Assembly (NCBI GenBank): GCA_946534745.1 | Contig: CAMNDA010000348.1 | Location: 1-9,347, forward strand | Origin: an uncultured Verrucomicrobiota bacterium | GTDB lineage: Bacteria; Verrucomicrobiota; Kiritimatiellia; RFP12; UBA3636 | Reading direction: 5' to 3' | Length of the DNA: 9,347 bases | Shown: positions 5,586-9,347 of the stretch, piece by piece | How positions within the stretch are numbered: position 1 is the stretch's first letter | Layout of the letters: each line of letters starts with the position of its first letter | Made by a program: the position numbers and the translations under genes | The notes under the pieces: generated by a model | What the model saw: only the letters and a program-made list of their open reading frames with translations | Told to the model about the DNA's origin: nothing | Database searches by the model: none

Positions 5586-7474
5586 GCGGCGGGCTGCTCC
5601 GCGTCCGCGGGCGCGGCCTCTTCGGCGGGCTCCTCGCCGGCGGAATCCGCGGCGCCGTCCGGCTCCGCCTCCTCCGGCGCGGCCTCCTCGGCGGAGGCGG
5701 GGTCCTCGGCCTCGGCGGGCGCGGCGGAATCGCCCTCGCCGCGGCCCGGGAGCCACGAGAGGTCCGGCGTCCCGAGCGGGCGCGCGAGCACGAGCTCGAG
5801 GTCGATCTCGGCGACGCGCTTGTTGTGGGTCGTGGTCTCCTTGGCCACGCGCCCGGAGGAGAACACCTTCGGCGTCAGCGCGAGGAGCGAGTTGCAGAAC
5901 AGCTCGCCCGGCGAGCCGCCGCGGACGCGGCGCCCGCGGCGCGGCGGGTGGGCGACCGCCTCGTCGAGCTCGCCCTTGAAGCCGCACGCGACGATCCGGA
6001 CGGTGCCGGCCGTCGGGGCCTCGGCGCCGTCCCCGGACGGCGGACGGCCGGGCGCGAACTCGATCGACTTGAGCCACATGCCCGGAAGCATCGCGCCGCG
6101 GATCGCGTCGAGCGTCCGCGGGAACGAGGCGCGGGAGAGGGCGATCGCGGCGTAGGAGTCCACGCGGGCCATCTCCGCGTCCACCTCCGCGGACGCGCCC
6201 GAGAGGCGGCCCTGGACGCCGCGCAGGACGCCGGCGCGCCTCTGGCAGTCCTTCGCGTCCTTCTCGTACTGGCTCTTGACGCCGCCCGCGTAGAGGAACC
6301 ACGCGAGCAGGGAGAGCACGATCGCCGCGACGGCCCCGCCGAAGAACGGCAGGCGCTTCAGGAAGCGGCGCTCCTCCGCGATCGCCGGCGGGATGAGGTT
6401 GATCTCGACCGGACACTTCGCGCCGGCGCGCAGCGCGAGGCCCGCGAGCGACGCCATGAGGAAGAGGCCCTCGGAGTCCTCCTCGAGCCCGGGCTCGACG
6501 GAGAGGTTCGTGAAGGGGTTGAAGTACGAGACCTCGACGCCGAGCTTCTCCTGGAAGAACGTGTCGAGGTGGCGCGTGAGCGCCGTCCCGCCCGTGAGGA
6601 GCATGCGGTCCGGCGCGGACCCGCCCTGCTGCGAGCGGTAGAAGTTGATCGAGCGGTTCACCTCGGAGTGCAGGCGCGTCGCGACGTTGCGCACGACCTT
6701 GCTCACCGTGTCGGCCGTCTCGTCGTCCGCCACCGCGTAGGTGCCGCCGAGCGCGACGAAGCCGATCTCCTTCTTGATGCGCTCCGCCTCCGCCGGCTCC
6801 ACGCCGAGCGTGCGCGCGATCTCGTGCGTCACCGTGTTGCCGGCGATCGGGATCGTGCGCATGAAGACCTTGGAGCCCTCGACGAAGACGAGGTTCGTCG
6901 CGCGCGCGCCGATGTCCAGCACGAGCGTGCACCCGTCCGCCTCCGGGCAGTTGAAGCGCACCGAGTTGTAGAGCGCGAGCGGCGCGGCGTCCACGAGCGC
7001 GAGCGGGCAGCCGATCGCGTCGGCGAGCGCCGCGGCGTCCGCCGCCGTCTCGGCCTTCGTGGCGACGATGAGCGCGTCGAGCTCGCCCGTCGCCTCGTCC
7101 GTCCCGAGCCGCCAGTAGTCCCACACGACCTGGTCGAGCGGGAACGGCAGGTTCTCCGCCGCCTCGTCGCGCACCAGGTTGTCCACCAGGTCGGACGAGG
7201 CCGCCGGGATCTTCATGAAGCGCGGGAAGACCGTCTGCCCCGGGAGCATGACGTGCAGCGGCGCGGGCTTGAAGCCCTTCTCCGCCATGAGGGCCTTCAC
7301 CGTCTCGGCGGCGGAGGAGAAGAGGTCCGCGCCGGGCTGTCCCGCGGCGAGCGGGTCGAGCTCGGCGGAGGCGTAGCCCGTCAGGACCGGGACCGGCCCC
7401 TTGAGCGAGAACTCGGCCAGAAGGATCTTGCTGGCGCCGACGTCCAGCGCGAGGATGCGATCGGTGGAGAACAC
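5567..7474 (-). CDS. pilM: PilM-like actin-fold ATPase fused to a PilN-like membrane domain, Amuc_1101 type
   Basis: This 635-residue protein should be the cytoplasmic ATPase-fold ring component joined to its membrane partner. Residues 1-350 are PilM/FtsA-like: LALDVGASKI (8-17, phosphate-1), LVLDIGARATNLVFVE (184-199, phosphate-2), IPIAGNTVTHEIARTLGV (208-225), AERIKKEIG (230-238), RSINFYRSQ (274-282) and LLTGGTALTRHLD (292-304, adenosine motif). Then INLIP appears (358-362), the motif by which separate PilN proteins bind PilM, followed by a membrane segment (377-397). A PilN-like periplasmic domain comes next, with FPRTLDAIRGAMLPGMWLKS (451-470) and ending AEIDLELVLARPL. The tail (578-635) is Ala/Glu-rich and acidic. 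Family PilM is about 350 residues, so the fusion explains the length. Start is GTG at 7474, with AGGAGG 9 bases upstream. The stop overlaps the next ATG. Confidence 0.9.
   Translation of the reverse strand: MFSTDRILALDVGASKILLAEFSLKGPVPVLTGYASAELDPLAAGQPGADLFSSAAETVKALMAEKGFKPAPLHVMLPGQTVFPRFMKIPAASSDLVDNLVRDEAAENLPFPLDQVVWDYWRLGTDEATGELDALIVATKAETAADAAALADAIGCPLALVDAAPLALYNSVRFNCPEADGCTLVLDIGARATNLVFVEGSKVFMRTIPIAGNTVTHEIARTLGVEPAEAERIKKEIGFVALGGTYAVADDETADTVSKVVRNVATRLHSEVNRSINFYRSQQGGSAPDRMLLTGGTALTRHLDTFFQEKLGVEVSYFNPFTNLSVEPGLEEDSEGLFLMASLAGLALRAGAKCPVEINLIPPAIAEERRFLKRLPFFGGAVAAIVLSLLAWFLYAGGVKSQYEKDAKDCQRRAGVLRGVQGRLSGASAEVDAEMARVDSYAAIALSRASFPRTLDAIRGAMLPGMWLKSIEFAPGRPPSGDGAEAPTAGTVRIVACGFKGELDEAVAHPPRRGRRVRGGSPGELFCNSLLALTPKVFSSGRVAKETTTHNKRVAEIDLELVLARPLGTPDLSWLPGRGEGDSAAPAEAEDPASAEEAAPEEAEPDGAADSAGEEPAEEAAPADAEQPAAEEAAE
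5570..5743 (-). repeat. Low-complexity acidic Ala/Glu/Pro tail of the PilM-PilN protein
   Basis: Residues 578-635 are almost only Ala, Glu, Pro, Asp, Gly and Ser, with blocks such as EEAAPEEAEPDGAADSAGEE and PAEEAAPADAEQPAAEEAAE. It has no basic residues past the first few positions and should be disordered. If the membrane segment at 377-397 is real, this tail lies in the periplasm. It is not a strict tandem array like that in the secretin. Confidence 0.75.
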
Positions 7475-7490
7475 GGCGTGCGGCCTCCTA
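7475..7490 (-). promoter_or_regulatory. Ribosome-binding site for the GTG-started PilM gene, overlapping the previous stop
   Basis: TAGGAGG at 7484-7490 contains both the stop codon (TAG, 7488-7490) of the Amuc_1102-type gene and the AGGAGG Shine-Dalgarno sequence of the next gene. It lies 9 bases before the GTG start at 7474. The strong site supports the GTG start despite no nearby ATG, and suggests coupled translation. Confidence 0.8.
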
Positions 7491-8138
7491 GCGGCTCAGC
7501 TCGTAGTCGTCGGGATCGACGAGCTGGAACGGGGAGTCCATGCGGTCCACCATGTAGGAGTCGCGCCGCTGGACGTTCGGGCTGTTGAGGACGGCGTCCT
7601 CCTTCCACCACTCCTTGTGGGACGCCAGCGGCCCGCGGGCGACGCCCTGCGAGGCGACCTCCTTGCCGGCCACCGAAATCGACGCGGAGAAGCCGATCGG
7701 CTCGCCGAGCCGGAGGAGGGCGGCCGGCAGGACGACCGCGCCGGCCTTGTGCTCGCGGTCCTGCGCGACGTCGGCGTATTCCACCGTCGTCTGCATCAGG
7801 GTCAGCTGCTTCTCGTTCTTCTTCGCGTCGGCCTTCGGGTTGAACAGCATCACCATGTAGGTGATCGTCATCGAGTCGATCCACTGCGGCACGGTCTGGA
7901 ACGTCACGTCGAAGACGCCCCAGACGCGGGACTTCTGCGAGGTCTTGCCGGTGATGCTCTTGGCCTTCTGCTTGTAGTCGTTGAAATCCGTGAGTTTCAG
8001 AATCTTCACTTCGCCCGGGTTCGACCCGGCCGGACCGGCGGCGGGCGCGGCGGGCTGCTGCGCGACCGCGAACGAGACCGCGAACGCGGCGGCGGCGGCC
8101 ACGAGCGCGCGGGCGCCCTTGATGTGGAATCTCTTCAT
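7488..8138 (-). CDS. Secreted pilus-like system protein, Amuc_1102 type
   Basis: This is the first gene of the operon, 216 residues. The N-terminus is a clear signal peptide: MKRFHIKGAR, then an alanine-rich hydrophobic core (11-26) ending AVA, with likely cleavage after A26 before QQPAAP. A flexible Ala/Pro/Gly stretch (29-41) precedes a compact domain with likely beta strands (RVWGVFDVTFQTVPQWIDSM, TITYMVMLFNP) and conserved-looking aromatic segments near the end (HKEWWKED, DSYMVDRMDSPFQLVDP). It has no membrane anchor after the signal and no cysteines, so it is probably soluble in the periplasm or exported. It has no counterpart in the classical pilMNOPQ set; its assignment comes mainly from its position in front of the PilM-like gene. 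The molecular role is unknown. The ATG at 8138 has AGAGGT 6 bases upstream; starting at 8168 would add MRPPPPRGLD ahead of a normal signal peptide, so I reject that start. Confidence 0.78.
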   Translation of the reverse strand: MKRFHIKGARALVAAAAAFAVSFAVAQQPAAPAAGPAGSNPGEVKILKLTDFNDYKQKAKSITGKTSQKSRVWGVFDVTFQTVPQWIDSMTITYMVMLFNPKADAKKNEKQLTLMQTTVEYADVAQDREHKAGAVVLPAALLRLGEPIGFSASISVAGKEVASQGVARGPLASHKEWWKEDAVLNSPNVQRRDSYMVDRMDSPFQLVDPDDYELSR

Positions 8139-8163
8139 GTCAAGACCTCTCGGCGGCGGGGGG

Positions 8164-8183
8164 CGCACCCCACGCGGGGCGCG
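8164..8183 (-). promoter_or_regulatory. Stem-loop in the leader of the pilus-like operon
   Basis: On the minus strand CGCGCCCC and GGGGTGCG can pair over 8 base pairs (one G-U) around a four-base GCGT loop. It lies between the predicted transcript start (about 8197) and the Shine-Dalgarno sequence (8145-8150). No T-run follows, so it is not an intrinsic terminator. A stabilising or regulatory role is possible, but a stem of this size can also occur by chance in such GC-rich DNA. Confidence 0.45.
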
Positions 8184-8203
8184 TTCGCCGTGTTTCGCGT
8201 CAG

Positions 8204-8232
8204 ATGTTACCCCATTCCGAGAAAGAATTCAA
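8204..8232 (-). promoter_or_regulatory. Predicted sigma70-type promoter of the pilus-like operon
   Basis: On the minus strand TTGAAT (8227-8232) is followed after exactly 17 bases by TAACAT (8204-8209). Each hexamer matches the sigma70 consensus at four of six positions, in the least GC-rich patch of the gap. The transcript would start near 8197, giving a leader of about 59 bases before the ATG at 8138. No other promoter-like pair is seen ahead of the operon. Confidence 0.6.
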
Positions 8233-8259
8233 GATGAAAAACGCGCCGCCGCCGGATGG

Positions 8260-8288
8260 TTGGCGCGGCGGACAATCTGTGGTAGGAT
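8260..8288 (+). promoter_or_regulatory. tkt: Predicted sigma70-type promoter of the transketolase gene
   Basis: TTGGCG (8260-8265) and TAGGAT (8283-8288) are separated by exactly 17 bases; each matches four of six consensus positions. The transcript would start near 8295, leaving a leader of roughly 43 bases before the ATG at 8338. It stands back to back with the operon promoter, with 27 bases between the two -35 boxes. Confidence 0.55.
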
Positions 8289-8295
8289 AGCCGCC

Positions 8296-8328
8296 CGTCG
8301 CGACCTCCGCGACGATTCCGCTTTCGGA
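8296..8328 (+). promoter_or_regulatory. Two small stem-loops in the transketolase leader
   Basis: CGTCGCG (8296-8302) pairs with CGCGACG (8308-8314) over 7 base pairs around ACCTC, right at the predicted 5' end of the message. A second, weak hairpin pairs TCCG (8317-8320) with CGGA (8325-8328) around CTTT; its right arm covers most of the GGAG Shine-Dalgarno sequence (8326-8329). The first could protect the 5' end and the second could damp initiation. Both are inferences. Confidence 0.4.
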
Positions 8329-8337
8329 GACTCCACC

Positions 8338-9347
8338 ATGCACGCATTCGACTCCGCAGAAATCCTCCGCGCCGCCAACGTCCTCCGCGGCCTCGCCGCC
8401 GACGAGGTCCAGGCCGCCAACTCCGGCCACCCCGGCCTCCCCCTCGGCATGGCCGCCGCCGCCGCCACGCTCTGGATGAACCACCTCCGCGTCTCCGGCC
8501 GCGACCCGAAGTGGCACGACCGCGACCGCTTCGTCCTCTCCGGCGGCCACGGCTCGGCCCTGCTCTACGCGCTCCTCCACGAGGCCGGCTTCCCCGTCTC
8601 GCTCGACGACCTCCGGCAGTTCCGCCAGTGGGGCTCCATCACGCCCGGGCACCCCGAGCGCACCCGCACGGTCGGCGTCGAGGTCACCACCGGACCGCTC
8701 GGCCAGGGCCTCGCCAACGGCGTCGGCATGGCGATCTCCGAGGCGATGATGGAGGCGCGCTTCAACCGCCCCGGCGAGAAGCCCCTCTTCGACCACCACG
8801 TCTACGTGATGTGCGGCGACGGCGACCTCGAGGAGGGCATCTCGCACGAGGCCGCGTCCCTCGCCGGCCGCCTCCGCCTCGCGAAGCTCGTCGTCCTCTA
8901 CGACTCCAACAAGATCTCGATCGAGGGCGACGTCGGCCTCGCCTTCGCCGACGACACCCCCGCGCGCTTCAAGGCCTACGGCTGGCGCGTCCTGGACTGC
9001 GACGGCCTCGACCCGGCCTCGGTCGACAAGGCCCTGCGCAAGGCGAAGCGCTCCGACCGCCCGACGCTCGTCGTCTGCCGCACCGTCATCGGCTTCGGCT
9101 CCCCCAACCGCGCCGGCACCGCCAAGGTCCACGGCGAGCCCCTCGGCGAGGAGGAGCTGCGCCTCGCCAAGGAGAAGCTCGGCCTCCCGCCCGACCAGGC
9201 CTTCTACGACCCGGAGGACGTCCGCGCCCTCTGGGAGAGGCGCGCCGCCGAGATGCACCGCGCGGCGCTCCGCTCCGCCCGCGCCCTCCGCAAGGCGCTC
9301 GACGCCGACCCGAAGCGCGCCGCGCTCTTCGAGGCCCTCTCGCGCAA
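8338..9347 (+). CDS. tkt: Transketolase, N-terminal half (cut by window edge)
   Basis: Transketolase transfers two-carbon ketol units between sugar phosphates in the non-oxidative pentose phosphate pathway, in the cytoplasm, using thiamine diphosphate and a divalent metal. The frame is open from the ATG at 8338 to the window end: 336 of an expected roughly 660 residues. Present are SGHPGLPLGMA (H31), SGGHGSALLY (H71), TPGHPE (H105), TTGPLGQGLANGVGMA (118-133) and the cofactor motif CGDGDLEEGISHEA through YDSNKISIEG (D161, E166, N191), plus H265 in KVHGEPLG. These align with the known catalytic and cofactor residues of E. coli TktA. GGAG lies 8 bases before the ATG. It is divergent from the pilus-like operon and has no evident functional tie to it. 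The pyrimidine-binding and C-terminal domains lie outside the window. Confidence 0.96.
   Translation, partial: MHAFDSAEILRAANVLRGLAADEVQAANSGHPGLPLGMAAAAATLWMNHLRVSGRDPKWHDRDRFVLSGGHGSALLYALLHEAGFPVSLDDLRQFRQWGSITPGHPERTRTVGVEVTTGPLGQGLANGVGMAISEAMMEARFNRPGEKPLFDHHVYVMCGDGDLEEGISHEAASLAGRLRLAKLVVLYDSNKISIEGDVGLAFADDTPARFKAYGWRVLDCDGLDPASVDKALRKAKRSDRPTLVVCRTVIGFGSPNRAGTAKVHGEPLGEEELRLAKEKLGLPPDQAFYDPEDVRALWERRAAEMHRAALRSARALRKALDADPKRAALFEALSR

Noticed and set aside
5571..7124. Upstream extension of the Amuc_1100-type frame to 7124
   Set aside because: It overlaps most of the PilM-like gene and reads as Arg/Gly-rich low complexity. The membrane-anchor start at 5570 has a good ribosome-binding site.
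5825..7588. Plus-strand open frame (about 587 codons) opposite the PilM-like gene
   Set aside because: It is Arg/Glu/Val-rich with no motifs, and the other strand carries all the PilM signature motifs with a good start site. It is a compositional shadow.
8200..9258. Minus-strand open frame (about 352 codons) opposite transketolase
   Set aside because: The plus strand encodes an intact transketolase N-terminal domain. The antisense protein is Gly/Val/Glu/Ala-rich without a fold signature.

Overview
The window is GC-rich and gene-dense. It holds one five-gene leftward operon (minus strand, about 8138 down to 33) and the start of a divergent rightward gene that runs off the right edge (8338 onward). 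I see no mobile elements, RNA genes, CRISPR arrays or signs of recent transfer. The only non-coding stretches are 1-32, a 64-base gap inside the operon (3405-3468) and a 199-base divergent promoter region (8139-8337).

The operon matches, in order and in protein features, the pilus-like cluster known from Akkermansia muciniphila as Amuc_1102-1101-1100-1099-1098. In transcription order it encodes: a small secreted protein (Amuc_1102 type); a PilM actin-like ATPase fused to a PilN-like membrane segment (Amuc_1101 type); a PilO-like single-pass membrane protein (Amuc_1100 type); a single-pass protein with a Cys4 knuckle and DxDxDG loops in the place of PilP (Amuc_1099 type); and a large outer-membrane secretin (Amuc_1098 type, PilQ-like). 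The layout is therefore pilMNOPQ with M and N fused, plus one extra secreted protein at the front. The products would form the inner-membrane platform, periplasmic connection and outer-membrane pore of a type IV pilus or type II secretion-like machine. No pilin or PilB/PilT/PilC motor gene lies in the window.

The most unusual item is in the secretin. Right after its signal sequence it carries about 16 near-identical, strongly acidic 11-residue repeats, encoded by a 33-base tandem array. They follow a hendecad coiled-coil pattern and could form a long periplasmic rod.

The divergent gene is the N-terminal half of a transketolase with its thiamine diphosphate site intact. It looks like ordinary central metabolism. 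A well-formed sigma70-type promoter can be proposed for each direction, and the two sit back to back in the 199-base gap.

The gene set points to the PVC group, phylum Verrucomicrobiota in the broad sense. The high GC and many Ala/Glu/Asp-rich tracts would suit a Kiritimatiellae-like lineage, but I cannot fix the class from this window. Family names come from recognising motifs and gene order, not from a database search.
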